Positions 1 to 8,265 are shown, counted from the stretch's first letter. The stretch: 64,000 bases of DNA from Salinispora oceanensis (GCF_000383575.1 NZ_KB911579.1:5107424-5171423), one strand, 5' to 3'. Translations and numbers: made by a program. The notes: generated by a model from the letters alone, not told the origin.

Positions 1-500
1 GGGTCGGGGAACGCCAGGGCCAACTGGGCGACGGTGACCCCGTACGTCGCCAGGCTGCCCAGGGCCGCAGCGGCGAACACCGCCGGGCCCAGTCCGCCGC
101 CAGCGCGACGGACCATTCTGTAGCTCCCGTACGCCACCCACGGGCCGACGATCGCCATCGAGAAGATGTTCGCGCCGAGGGTACTCAGCCCGCCGTGGGC
201 CAGCAGCAGCGCCTGGAACAGCAGCACGATGCCGCCCAGCACGCTCATCACCGGCGGTCGGAACAGCACCGCCCCCAGCCCGGTGCCGGTCGGGTGGGAG
301 CTCGACCCGGTCACCGACGGAATTTTCAATGCGGACAGCGCGAAGGTGAAGGCACCGGCCGCCCCGAGCAGTAGTTTCGATTCTGGATCTGCACGGACCT
401 GCCGGACCAGGGCCCGGCTCCCGTGGACGACGAATGGCGCGGACACGACGAACCACGCCGCCGCCTGTTCCGGAGGGAGATACCCCTCGGCGATATGCAT
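1..500 (-). CDS. cbiM: CbiM, membrane component of cobalt/nickel ECF transporter (3' end outside window)
   Basis: The reading frame starts at ATG 500 and runs off the left edge of the window (about 166 residues visible). It opens with the CbiM signature MHIAEGYLP, whose N-terminal His helps bind the metal, and contains the hydrophobic stretch [18 protein letters not shown] followed by a His/Thr/Gly-rich loop ([12 protein letters not shown]), both typical of CbiM. CbiM is the substrate-binding membrane subunit of the CbiMNQO cobalt importer that feeds cobalamin synthesis. A GGAAGG ribosome site lies 8 nt upstream of the ATG. The cobalamin riboswitch just upstream gives independent support. The gene is unrelated to the sterol genes to its right. 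Confidence 0.93.
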   Translation of the reverse strand, partial: MHIAEGYLPPEQAAAWFVVSAPFVVHGSRALVRQVRADPESKLLLGAAGAFTFALSALKIPSVTGSSSHPTGTGLGAVLFRPPVMSVLGGIVLLFQALLLAHGGLSTLGANIFSMAIVGPWVAYGSYRMVRRAGGGLGPAVFAAAALGSLATYGVTVAQLALAFPD

Positions 501-544
501 CGATTGACCTTCCCTTCCAGCACCTCGTGGATGAGATCCGTGTC

Positions 545-690
545 AAGGCCGGTCTCCTGGCTTCCGGATCGACGTTCACTCCAGCCTTCCCAGGCCTGGT
601 TGGCCCAGTGGCATAGTCAGAGATCACTACCCGGTCACAGTGGCGAGGGCCGCGCCGGTCTTCCACCGGCTTCCCGTGCACCTTGACGGC
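545..690 (-). promoter_or_regulatory. Cobalamin (AdoCbl) riboswitch upstream of cbiM
   Basis: Read on the minus strand, 547-563 is a perfect B12 box (AAGCCAGGAGACCGGCC, consensus RAGYCMGGAGACCKGCC). Upstream of it lie the expected AAGGTGCACGGGAAGCCGGT start, the GAAGACCGGC and GCCACTGTGA core pieces, and a second GCCACTGGGCC. Order and spacing fit the Rfam cobalamin riboswitch. It would switch off cbiM when cobalamin is plentiful. The exact ends are approximate. Confidence 0.93.
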
Positions 691-803
691 GAGAGGTTAT
701 CGGGCGCTCGCCCCGACGGCAAGCTGTCGGCTCGCGCCGATCGGTACCCGCCTGCGCCGGTCACCGCGAACCGAACGCCATGCTCCGGCCCGAGCCGAGA
801 GGT

Positions 804-1610
804 TCAGCCCGGGCCAGAGCCCGGCTTCCTGGCGGTCAGGATGGCGTAGCCGAGCACACCGTCGGCGACCGCGGCCCGGGCCGCGGCCAGGACCGCCGGG
901 GCCCGGGCGAAGTCCAGGCCAAGCGCCACCGCCTGATCCGCAGCGGTCAGCCGCAGCACGGTCAGGCGCGCCTCGATCTGGTCGATCATCGTGGTGACCG
1001 CGGGGTCGTGCCGTTCGGTGTGGGTTGTCGTCAGCCCCGCGCCGGCCAGCAGGGCGACATACTCGTCGAGCGGGCGCGCATCGGCAACGCAGGCGATCCA
1101 CGCTCCCAACCCGGTCAGTTCGGGGGGCAACCGGTCGGGGACGGCGACGACGTCGGCCATCCCCAGTCGACCGCCCGGGGCCAGCACCCGGGCCAGCTCC
1201 CCCGCCGCGGTGGGCTTGTCGGGGAAGGTGCAGAAGGCGCATTCGCAGACCACCACGTCAACCGAGTGTGAGTCGACCCCCAGCCGCTCGGCGTCTCCCT
1301 GTCGGAACCGCACCTGGTCGGCGAGCCCAACGGACCGGGCCCCCCGGGTGGCCGCCGCGACGTTGGGACCGGCGAGGTCCACACCGGTCACCGTGCAGCC
1401 GTACTCGGACGCCAGCAGCAGCGCGCTGGTACCCCGCCCGCTGGCCACATCGAGCACGCGTTCACCGCTGGTCAGCGCCAGTCGGGCGGCGAGTCGGCGG
1501 GTCAGCGACGAGCCACCGGGATGGTACGCCTCGCCGAGGAGCAGGGCGACCAGGTCCGAACCGTAGACCGCGGCGCAGCAACCCTTCGGGTACGCCGCGG
1601 GCTCACCCAT
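804..1610 (-). CDS. Class I SAM-dependent methyltransferase, ArsM-like
   Basis: A 268-residue class I methyltransferase. The SAM-binding motif VLDVASGRGTSALLLA lies near residues 51-66 (the first third), and an acidic GVDLAGPNV follows. The C-terminal half resembles arsenite methyltransferases (a Cys in the WIACVADA segment, then an EYVALLAGAGL helix), and there is a Cys pair near the N-terminus (GCCAAVYG). The true substrate is unknown and arsenic is only one possibility. Its start overlaps the end of the radical SAM gene: a GTG at 1616 overlaps that gene's TGA, and an ATG follows at 1610. No separate ribosome site is visible, so translation is probably coupled. Confidence 0.85.
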   Translation of the reverse strand: MGEPAAYPKGCCAAVYGSDLVALLLGEAYHPGGSSLTRRLAARLALTSGERVLDVASGRGTSALLLASEYGCTVTGVDLAGPNVAAATRGARSVGLADQVRFRQGDAERLGVDSHSVDVVVCECAFCTFPDKPTAAGELARVLAPGGRLGMADVVAVPDRLPPELTGLGAWIACVADARPLDEYVALLAGAGLTTTHTERHDPAVTTMIDQIEARLTVLRLTAADQAVALGLDFARAPAVLAAARAAVADGVLGYAILTARKPGSGPG

Positions 1611-1612
1611 CG

Positions 1613-3205
1613 TCACCGGATCCGCCGCCCGACGTTGGTGGCGTCCGGTGCCACCCGCCGCCCGCCGGCGGGGCCATCGGAACGCTGGGCGACCTTCGAC
1701 CCGTACGGGGAATCGGTGATCATTGAGCGCAACGCGAGTGCGTTGGGCACCACGTCGGCGACCGGCACCCCGGACATCTGCTCGCGGACCTGTTCCCGGT
1801 AGCCGACCGAATTGTAGGCGCAGAACGGGATCAGTCTGCCGTCCGGAGTGATCTCCTCGACGCAGCACTTCATCAGCTGCCGCACGTTGAGGGTGTACGG
1901 GTCCTGGAAGTCCTGGATCACGATCATGAAGGCCCGTTCGGTCAGGTTCGCCACCGCCTCGGGTAGGTTGACGCCGCAGGCGTCGGCGCAGTCCAGCGCC
2001 GCGGCAGTCTGGGCGAGGCGTTCGCTGGTCGTGTCGGTGCCCATGAATGCCGATGCCGACCAGAGCTTCTCCAGCGCTTCCCGGACAGCGGGGTCCGGCA
2101 CCACTCGGTTGGCGACGTAGTCGAGGTGTTCCGCAACATCGAGCAGCCGGGGAATCGGCACCACCGCGAAGTCCTCGGCGCCGGGCGTGCCCGAGGTGAG
2201 CAGGTAGGTGATCGACCGGCAGGTCGGGAAGCAGCACGGCACCGGGAAGAAGTCCTCGGCCCGGAACCAGTCGGGTCGCTGCCGCGCGACGAGGTGAATG
2301 ATGTCGGAGTTGGTCAGCCGGGTCAGCGGGTCGAAGGGCGTGTGTCGGCCGGAGTGGGTGACCGGCTGGAACGAGACGCTGCGCACCGCCGGGTGCGCGA
2401 GGCCGTGGCTGATGATGGCACCGAGTTCGTGCTCGTTGAGGCCCCGTTCGACCGCGGCCACCAGGGTGACGGTCAGGCCGACCTCGGCGCAGTTGTCCAA
2501 CGCTCGCTGCTTGATCTCGCGCAGGTCCCGACCGCGAATCTCCCGGTGTGTTCGCTCGTCGAACCCGTCGAACTGCAGATAGATGTTGACCGCCCGACCG
2601 GGACGGTTCCGCTCGCCGAGCGCTGCCACGAACGCCCGGTCACTGGCGAGCCGGATTCCGTTGGTGTTCAGATTGACCGCCCGAATCGGGCGGGCCTGTG
2701 CGGCGTCAACGAAATCCAGGATCTGCCGATGGATGGTGGGCTCTCCGCCGGAGAACATCACCACCTCGGCCTCGCCCTCACTCGCCACGAAGACGTCGAG
2801 CATCCGCTCACACTGGGCGAGGCTGATGGCGTACCCGTCGGGCTGGTGACCAGAGTCGGCGAAGCAGATCGGGCAGTCGAGGTTGCAGCCGGTGTTGACC
2901 TCGATAATGCCCAGGCAGGCGTGCTGCTTGTGTTCCGGGCAGAGTCCGCAGTCCGCCGGGCAGCCGTCGCGCACCTCGGTCTGGAAGGTCAGCGGGATCG
3001 TGCCGGGCTTGTTGAATCGGGCGCTGTCGAGGTACATCCGCGCGTCGCCGTACACCAACGCCTCGAACTGGCCGTGCTCCGGACAGCGCTTACGGAGATA
3101 GACCTTGTCGTCGCGGAGGTTGACCTGCCCGTCAACGACGACCTTGCAGACCGGGCAGATCGACTTTGTGTACTCGACGAACACCTCATCCCGGTCCCGC
3201 TTCAT
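1613..3205 (-). CDS. Radical SAM protein of the tetraether-lipid-synthase-like (Tes/MJ0619) family
   Basis: About 530 residues. The radical SAM cluster motif is GCNLDCPICFADS (CxxxCxxC), followed by the FSGGEPT glycine-rich motif. Before it sit extra Cys pairs (SICPVCK, RCPEHGQ) and a GCPADCGLCPEHK segment, the layout seen in archaeal MJ0619/Tes proteins that join lipid tails by radical chemistry. Further Cys residues near the C-terminus (VPCCFPTC, MKCCVEE, FCAYN) could hold auxiliary clusters. The substrate is not predictable. I prefer ATG 3205, which has GGTGAG upstream; ATG 3217 is an alternative. It lies in one transcription unit with the PadR gene upstream and the methyltransferase downstream. 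Confidence 0.85.
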   Translation of the reverse strand: MKRDRDEVFVEYTKSICPVCKVVVDGQVNLRDDKVYLRKRCPEHGQFEALVYGDARMYLDSARFNKPGTIPLTFQTEVRDGCPADCGLCPEHKQHACLGIIEVNTGCNLDCPICFADSGHQPDGYAISLAQCERMLDVFVASEGEAEVVMFSGGEPTIHRQILDFVDAAQARPIRAVNLNTNGIRLASDRAFVAALGERNRPGRAVNIYLQFDGFDERTHREIRGRDLREIKQRALDNCAEVGLTVTLVAAVERGLNEHELGAIISHGLAHPAVRSVSFQPVTHSGRHTPFDPLTRLTNSDIIHLVARQRPDWFRAEDFFPVPCCFPTCRSITYLLTSGTPGAEDFAVVPIPRLLDVAEHLDYVANRVVPDPAVREALEKLWSASAFMGTDTTSERLAQTAAALDCADACGVNLPEAVANLTERAFMIVIQDFQDPYTLNVRQLMKCCVEEITPDGRLIPFCAYNSVGYREQVREQMSGVPVADVVPNALALRSMITDSPYGSKVAQRSDGPAGGRRVAPDATNVGRRIR

Positions 3206-3337
3206 GGCTCTCACCATTCCACGCCGCGCCGCCCCGGCGCCCCGGCTTGGTCGAATACTGCCCGGCGTGGGCCGACCGGATCGGCCACAGCTGGCTCGCG
3301 CTGGAGGCCGGGTGGAGGGCCACCCGGCGCTGGCGGG

Positions 3338-3901
3338 TCAGCGCGACACTGGCGCACGTGCGCGGAGCAGGGCCGCCACCCGCTCACACCACTCGCGATT
3401 CTCCTGCTCGAAGCCACGCCCCCGCAGGCAGGTGAGGTACGGCCCGATCCGGTCGCTCTCGCGCAGGAACGTCTCCTCGGTCAGGTCACCGCGCAGCTGC
3501 CGGAGCATCCGGTCGAAGAGTTCCACCTTGGCGGCGGCGATGACCGCCCGCTCCTCGAGCTGGGCGATGACCGGTGCCGGGTCGAGCCGGTCCACGGCCT
3601 GGACCATGACGAGCAGGTCCTCCCGGATCGACGACGGCTTCGACGGCACGGCGGCGAAGGCGGCCAGTTCGGCGAGGCCGGCGGGGGTGACCGTGAACAG
3701 CCGCTTGTTGGGGCGGTCATGCTGGATGACCTGGCGACCGGCGATCAGCCCCGCCCGTTCCAGCTTGGTCAACTCGGCGTAGAGCTGCTGGGGTACCGCG
3801 TACCAGAAGTTGGAGCAGGAAACATCGAAGATTTTGGCTAGCTGGTAGCCGCTGTACTCCCCATCGAGCAACACCGCCAACACCGCGTGCCGCAGCGCCA
3901 T
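3338..3901 (-). CDS. PadR-family transcriptional regulator
   Basis: 187 residues with an N-terminal PadR winged helix (ALRHAVLAVLLDGEYSGYQL, then a QLYAELTKLERAGLI recognition region and a beta wing at NKRLFTVTPAGLAEL). A C-terminal helical dimerisation domain of the PadR C4/AphA type follows. ATG 3901 is chosen because GGGAGGTG sits 6 nt upstream. It is the first gene of the minus-strand set PadR / radical SAM / methyltransferase and diverges from the LLM oxidoreductase at 4155. It probably regulates itself and the genes downstream. Confidence 0.88.
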   Translation of the reverse strand: MALRHAVLAVLLDGEYSGYQLAKIFDVSCSNFWYAVPQQLYAELTKLERAGLIAGRQVIQHDRPNKRLFTVTPAGLAELAAFAAVPSKPSSIREDLLVMVQAVDRLDPAPVIAQLEERAVIAAAKVELFDRMLRQLRGDLTEETFLRESDRIGPYLTCLRGRGFEQENREWCERVAALLRARAPVSR

Positions 3902-3992
3902 GGCCACACCTCCCGCTCCGGGTGAGGACGGAGTTCGGCGGGCCGGCACCGGGTCGCCGGCCCTTCCCCCGAACCATACTCAATGATATGAC

Positions 3993-4010
3993 TATTCCTG
4001 TTGAGGAATA
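3993..4010. promoter_or_regulatory. Palindrome TATTCC-N6-GGAATA in the padR promoter region, possible PadR operator
   Basis: A perfect 6-bp inverted repeat lies between the divergent PadR and LLM genes. An overlapping looser pair, CTCAA (3979-3983) and TTGAG (4001-4005), flanks it. The surrounding stretch is AT-richer than its surroundings and carries TATCAT/TATGGT -10-like hexamers on the minus strand. Assignment to PadR is by position only. Confidence 0.4.
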
Positions 4011-4154
4011 CCGGCGGCAGTCCTCCCGAACGTCGATCCTGCACACCGGCGCCCTGCCCACCGTCACCCTGCCCACCGTCACCACGCGGAACGAGGCGGC
4101 CGCCACCGGCTTCTCCCGCGCCCGGGACCCCCGGGGACCTGGAAGGACACCCCA

Positions 4155-5180
4155 ATGAAGCTTGGCTACACGACCGGCTACTGGTCCTCCGGGCCGCCGG
4201 AGGGCGTCACGGCGGCGATCGCCGAGGCCGACCGACTCGGCTTCGACTCCGTCTGGGCCGCCGAGGCATACGGATCGGACTGCCTTACCCCACTCGCGTG
4301 GTGGGGAGCGAGCACCTCCACCGTCCGCCTGGGCACCAACATCATGCAGATGTCGGCCCGCACTCCGACCGCGGCGGCGATGGCCGCGCTCACCCTCGAC
4401 CACCTCTCCGGCGGCCGGTTCATCCTCGGGCTCGGCGTCTCCGGCCCACAGGTCGTGGAGGGGTGGTACGGCCAGCCGTATCCGCGCCCGCTGGCCCGCA
4501 CCCGGGAGTACATCGACATCATCCGCGCCGTCCTCGCCCGGTCCGAGCCGGTCACGTACGACGGCGACTTCTTCCAACTACCGCATCGCGGCGGCACCGG
4601 CCTGGGTAAGCCGCTGAAGTCCACCGTCCACCCACTGCGCGCCGACATCCCCATCTTCCTCGGCGCCGAGGGGCCGAAGAACGTCGCCCTGGCCGCCGAG
4701 ATCGCCGACGGCTGGCTACCGATCTTCTTCTCCCCCAAGGCGGACAGCTTCTATCGGGCCGCGCTGGCCGAGGGCTTCGCCCGCCCTGGCGCCCGCCGGG
4801 ACCTGGACACATTCGAGGTCGCCGCGACCGTACCGATCGTCGTCCACGACGACATCGAGCGGGCGGCGGACCGGCTTCGACCCTTCGTCGCGCTCTACGT
4901 GGGCGGCATGGGAGCCAAGTCAGTCAACTTCCACCGGGATGTCTTCGCCCGTCTCGGCTACGAGAAGGAGTGCGACGTCATCACCGAGGCATACCTGGCG
5001 GGCGACAAGAAGCGGGCCACCGCCGCCGTGCCGACCGCGCTGGTGGAGGACATCGCACTGATCGGCCCGGTCGCCAAGGTCCGCGATGAGCTGCAGCGGT
5101 GGCGCGAGACGGTGGTCACCACGCTGCTCGTCCAGGGCAACGCCCAGCAGCTACGACAGATCGCCGAGGTGGTGGGCTGA
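4155..5180 (+). CDS. LLM-class (F420-type) oxidoreductase, Rv3520c-like
   Basis: 341 residues of the luciferase-like TIM-barrel family that usually uses coenzyme F420. It shows the family start MKLGYTTGYWSSGP, the VRLGTNIMQM strand, the LDHLSGGRFILGLGVSGPQV motif and the IPIFLGAEGPKNVALAAEIADGW cofactor region in pieces. A close relative, Rv3520c, lies in the M. tuberculosis cholesterol locus, so a role in sterol oxidation or reduction is plausible but unproven. ATG 4155 is preceded by GGAAGG. No KstR or KstR2 box is visible upstream. It converges with the alcohol dehydrogenase over a long hairpin. Confidence 0.85.
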   Translation: MKLGYTTGYWSSGPPEGVTAAIAEADRLGFDSVWAAEAYGSDCLTPLAWWGASTSTVRLGTNIMQMSARTPTAAAMAALTLDHLSGGRFILGLGVSGPQVVEGWYGQPYPRPLARTREYIDIIRAVLARSEPVTYDGDFFQLPHRGGTGLGKPLKSTVHPLRADIPIFLGAEGPKNVALAAEIADGWLPIFFSPKADSFYRAALAEGFARPGARRDLDTFEVAATVPIVVHDDIERAADRLRPFVALYVGGMGAKSVNFHRDVFARLGYEKECDVITEAYLAGDKKRATAAVPTALVEDIALIGPVAKVRDELQRWRETVVTTLLVQGNAQQLRQIAEVVG

Positions 5181-5195
5181 ACACCCGTCCAGCCG

Positions 5196-5267
5196 CTCGG
5201 CGTCCCCGGTTGGCCCACCTGACGGCTGCCCCCGCCGTCGCACGGTGGGCCAACCGGGGTCGCCGAG
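5196..5267. terminator. Very long bidirectional hairpin between convergent genes
   Basis: The arms 5196-5219 and 5244-5267 pair over 24 positions with a single T-T mismatch. The loop itself contains a second perfect hairpin (GACGGC 5221-5226 with GCCGTC 5234-5239). It lies exactly between the stop codons of the LLM gene (5180) and the alcohol dehydrogenase (5286), so it can end transcripts from both sides. There is no U tract. Confidence 0.75.
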
Positions 5268-5285
5268 TCGATCCACACCGGCGGG

Positions 5286-6377
5286 TCAGCTGGCGCCGTC
5301 GGAACAGATGACCTGCCGGATCACGTCGCCACGACCGAGAGCGGCGAGGGCGTCCCCAACCTCCTCCAGCCGCAGCCGGTGCGTGATCATCTCACTCAGG
5401 TCGAGTCGGCCGGCCCGCCAGAGGTCAAACATCCGGTCAAAGTCTCGCGGCGCCTGCGACGCGCCGTAGAGCGAGGACGTGATGCTCTTCCCCTCGAACA
5501 ACAGCTCGAAGGGGCTGAAGGTGACCTGCTGGTCAGAGCGACCGGCACCCACGACCACCACCGTCCCACCCCGACGTGCCGCAGTCCACGCCGCACGCAG
5601 CGTCTGCGGCACCGCCACCACGTCGAAGACGGTATCGAAGCCCTCACCGTCGGTGAGTTCAGCCGACAGCTCCCCCAACGCCTCCGGGCCGCAGCTGTGG
5701 GTCGCCCCGAAGCGCAGCGCGGTCTGCTGCTTGGCCTCGACCGTGTCGACCGCGACGATGACGGCGGCGCCCGCGAGCCGCGCTCCCTGGATCGCGGCGA
5801 TACCCACGCCGCCGCAGCCGATCACCGCGACCGCGGCACCCGGCTCCACCCGGGCCGTGTTGATCACGGCACCGACGCCGGTCATCACGCCACAGCCGAC
5901 CAGCGCCGCCACCTCGTACGGCACATCGGGGGCCACCTTCACGGCGCCGGCCCGGGGAACCACGATCTCTTCGGCGAACGCGCCACACCCGGCCATCGCG
6001 AAGACCGGGGTCTCGCCAACCAGGAAGCGCGGCTGGGCGTAGCCCGCCAGCACGTTGGCCAAGCACAGGTAGGACTCTCCCCGCGCGCAGGAGGGACAGG
6101 ACCCACACGCGGGAAGCCAGTTGACCACGACCCGGTCCCCCTCGGCCAGGTCGTCCACCCCATCGCCGACCGCGACGACATCGCCGGATGCCTCGTGCCC
6201 CAGCACCACGGGCATCGGGTGTGGCAGCACCCCATCGCGCGTCGAGCGGTCGGAGTGACACACCCCGGCCGCTCGAACCCGGATCCGCACCTCCCCCGCA
6301 CCCGGCCCGATCACCGTCACGTCATCGCGAATCTCGACCTTGTCGTCACCCACTGTGTGAAAGATCGCCGCCCGCAC
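5286..6377 (-). CDS. Zinc-dependent alcohol dehydrogenase, class III type
   Basis: 363 residues. Catalytic zinc residues are visible as AAGVCHSDRS and the GHEASGDV His-Glu pair. The structural zinc lobe is CGSCPSCARGESYLC. The Rossmann motif is VIGCGGVGIAAIQGA. The family oxidises primary alcohols or hydroxy-thiols with NAD or mycothiol-type cofactors. With a KstR operator 18-31 nt upstream, it is likely to oxidise the C26 hydroxyl made by CYP125 (inference). The start is GTG 6377 with GGAGGTGATC upstream. It is transcribed divergently from kstR2. Confidence 0.88.
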   Translation of the reverse strand: MRAAIFHTVGDDKVEIRDDVTVIGPGAGEVRIRVRAAGVCHSDRSTRDGVLPHPMPVVLGHEASGDVVAVGDGVDDLAEGDRVVVNWLPACGSCPSCARGESYLCLANVLAGYAQPRFLVGETPVFAMAGCGAFAEEIVVPRAGAVKVAPDVPYEVAALVGCGVMTGVGAVINTARVEPGAAVAVIGCGGVGIAAIQGARLAGAAVIVAVDTVEAKQQTALRFGATHSCGPEALGELSAELTDGEGFDTVFDVVAVPQTLRAAWTAARRGGTVVVVGAGRSDQQVTFSPFELLFEGKSITSSLYGASQAPRDFDRMFDLWRAGRLDLSEMITHRLRLEEVGDALAALGRGDVIRQVICSDGAS

Positions 6378-6394
6378 GAGATCACCTCCGAAAA

Positions 6395-6408
6395 TGAAAC
6401 CTGTTCTA
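6395..6408. promoter_or_regulatory. KstR-type operator (TGAAACCTGTTCTA)
   Basis: Fits TnnAACnnGTTnnA at every fixed position. It sits directly upstream of the alcohol dehydrogenase start and about 70 bp upstream of the kstR2 start, in the shared intergenic region. Confidence 0.85.
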
Positions 6409-6476
6409 GCCTAGGGGTCGACAAGGGCCCGGGCAAGCGGCTGGGGCGCAGCCGGGGCGACCGGCATAATTCGACC

Positions 6477-7151
6477 GTGACCACAAAGAAAGCCAGCAGC
6501 GCGGGCCTGCCGTCGGACCGTCGCGCCCACCTCGTCCGCCTCGCCGGTGAGCTGTTCGCCGAGAAGGGCTTCCGCGCCACCACCGTGCGGGAGATCGCCG
6601 ACGCGGCCGGCATCCTCTCCGGCAGCCTCTACCACCACTTCGACTCCAAGGAGTCGATCGGGGACGAGCTCCTCTCCGGATTCCTCAACGAGGTGCTCAC
6701 CGGATACCGGGAGGCGGTCGCCGACACGGACGACCCACGCCGCACGATCGAGCAGTTCGTACGCTCCAGCGCGGCGACGCTGGCCCGGCATCGCGCCGCC
6801 CTGACCATGCTGCAGAACGACTGGAACCACTTCCGCGCCGTGCCCCGCTTCGACTACCTGCGTACCGCCACCCGGGAAATCGAACACCTCTGGGTTGACC
6901 AGCTGGAGCGGGGGAAACAGAGCGGACTTTTCCGCTCCGACTTGGACGCCAAGCTGACCTACCGACTGCTGCGGGATGTGTTGTGGATACCGACGCGGTG
7001 GGGGCAGAGCGGCAGTAACGGCTGGGATGCCGACCAGATCGCCGACGCGGTCATTCGCCTGATCTTCGACGGCATTCTCGCCCCGAGGAGCAGTTCGGCT
7101 GGGGGGTCACGGGCGGATCACTCTCCTCGGGCGAAGCCAACGCGAAGCTGA
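6477..7151 (+). CDS. kstR2: KstR2, TetR-family repressor of the HIP (C/D ring) regulon
   Basis: 224 residues. The TetR helix-turn-helix reads FRATTVREIADAAGILSG followed by SLYHHFDSKESIGDELL, nearly identical in wording to mycobacterial KstR2 (Rv3557c). C-terminal features also match (RFDYLRTATREIEHLWVDQL, then a YRLLRDVLWIPTRW segment). KstR2 is known to be released by HIP-CoA. GTG 6477 is chosen: CATAAT at 6465-6470 lies exactly 6 nt before it, implying a leaderless mRNA, and no ribosome site is present. No KstR2 box is seen at its own promoter. The only known operator in this intergenic region is the KstR box at 6395. The C-terminus carries an extra Ser/Arg-rich tail. Confidence 0.92.
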   Translation: MTTKKASSAGLPSDRRAHLVRLAGELFAEKGFRATTVREIADAAGILSGSLYHHFDSKESIGDELLSGFLNEVLTGYREAVADTDDPRRTIEQFVRSSAATLARHRAALTMLQNDWNHFRAVPRFDYLRTATREIEHLWVDQLERGKQSGLFRSDLDAKLTYRLLRDVLWIPTRWGQSGSNGWDADQIADAVIRLIFDGILAPRSSSAGGSRADHSPRAKPTRS

Positions 7152-7161
7152 TACGCTCCCA

Positions 7162-7175
7162 AGCAAGCGATTGGT
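7162..7175. promoter_or_regulatory. KstR2-type operator (AGCAAGCGATTGGT)
   Basis: One mismatch to AnCAAGnnCTTGnT. A TACGCT -10 element lies at 7152-7157, so the box covers the expected start of transcription of the SDR gene at 7226. Confidence 0.75.
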
Positions 7176-7225
7176 CACCACTGTGCCCGGCGGAGCTACG
7201 ACTGCCCGCGGACGAGGGAGCACCA

Positions 7226-8152
7226 ATGACAGATCATCAGTTCACACTGGACGGCACGGTCGCGATCGTGACCGGGGCCGGTAACGGTTTGGGGCGCGCA
7301 GAAGCCCTCGAGCTGGCGGCAGGCGGAGCCCGGCTCATCCTCAACGACCTTCCCGGCGATGCCGTCACGGCGGTGGCCGCCGAGATCACCGCGGCGGGTG
7401 GCGAGGCGACGGTGTGCACCGGTGACATCGGTGACTGGTCCACCGGTGAGTCTCTCCTGAAAACCGCCCTCGACACGTACGGCCGGCTGGACATCCTGGT
7501 CAACAACGCCGGCGTCCTCCGCGACCGGATGGTCTTCACGATGTCGGCGCAGGAGTGGGACCTCGTCCTGCGGGTGCACCTGCGGGGCCACTTCGTCACC
7601 ACCCGCTTCGCCACCGCCTACTGGCGCGACCGCAGCAAGGCTTCCGGCACCCCGGTGTACGGCCGGATCATCAACACCTCCTCGGAGGCATTTCTGCTCG
7701 GTTCGCCCGGCCAGCCAAACTACGCCGCCGCGAAGGCTGGCGTGGTGGCGCTGACCGTCGCGACCGCGCGGAGCTGCGCCCGGTACGGCGTCCGGGCCAA
7801 CGCCATCTGCCCACGGGCGCGCACGGCGATGACCACCGAGCTCATGGGACCCTCCCCCGAGGAGGCGACCGATCCGTTGTCCCCCACACACGTCGCACCG
7901 CTCGTGCGGTACCTCGCCAGTCCGGCCGGAGCTCCGATCAACGGCGAGGTCTTCGTCATCCACGGTGGCGTGGCCGCGGTGCTGGCCCCACCCACCGTCC
8001 GGGCAAGTTTCCACGCCAATGGCGAGTCCTGGTCGCCTACCGCCCTTCATGACGCCCTGGGACCGCTCTTCGGCGAGCAGGGCTCCGGGGCGGGCTACGC
8101 CTGCGAGGCGACCCTGCCGCTGGCGGAGACCACGTTCGGCGAGAGCCGGTAG
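7226..8152 (+). CDS. Short-chain dehydrogenase, Rv3548c-like, KstR2 regulon
   Basis: 308 residues. The NAD-binding motif is VTGAGNGLG near residue 15, the structural motif is NNAG, the catalytic Ser lies in NTSSEAFLLG and the Tyr-Lys pair in NYAAAKAG. A C-terminal extension after residue 250 (GWxx-like FHANGESWSPTALHD) is also found in Rv3548c and in MaoC-associated SDRs. The KstR2 box upstream fits a role in HIP ring catabolism. The exact substrate is unknown. GAGGGAG lies upstream of ATG 7226. Confidence 0.85.
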   Translation: MTDHQFTLDGTVAIVTGAGNGLGRAEALELAAGGARLILNDLPGDAVTAVAAEITAAGGEATVCTGDIGDWSTGESLLKTALDTYGRLDILVNNAGVLRDRMVFTMSAQEWDLVLRVHLRGHFVTTRFATAYWRDRSKASGTPVYGRIINTSSEAFLLGSPGQPNYAAAKAGVVALTVATARSCARYGVRANAICPRARTAMTTELMGPSPEEATDPLSPTHVAPLVRYLASPAGAPINGEVFVIHGGVAAVLAPPTVRASFHANGESWSPTALHDALGPLFGEQGSGAGYACEATLPLAETTFGESR

Positions 8153-8170
8153 CCAACCCGGATGCGGTAG

Positions 8171-8200
8171 GGCGGCGGCGGACCGGCGGTCGCCGCCGCC
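8171..8200. terminator. Hairpin between convergent SDR and aldehyde dehydrogenase genes
   Basis: GGCGGCGGCG (8171-8180) pairs with CGCCGCCGCC (8191-8200), with GACC/GGTC extending the stem inside. It lies between the stops at 8152 and 8266. A second, weaker pair CCGACC/GGTCGG follows near 8227-8263. Confidence 0.6.
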
Positions 8201-8265
8201 GGCCCCAGCAACCGCCGCCAATCGCCGACCAGGACAATCCGCCGGTCGGCGACGACGGCCGCCAC

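Noticed and set aside
804-2237. Extended minus-strand frame reaching far upstream of the methyltransferase
   Set aside because: The extension reads antisense-frame residues through the radical SAM gene. Family length and coupling support a start at 1610.
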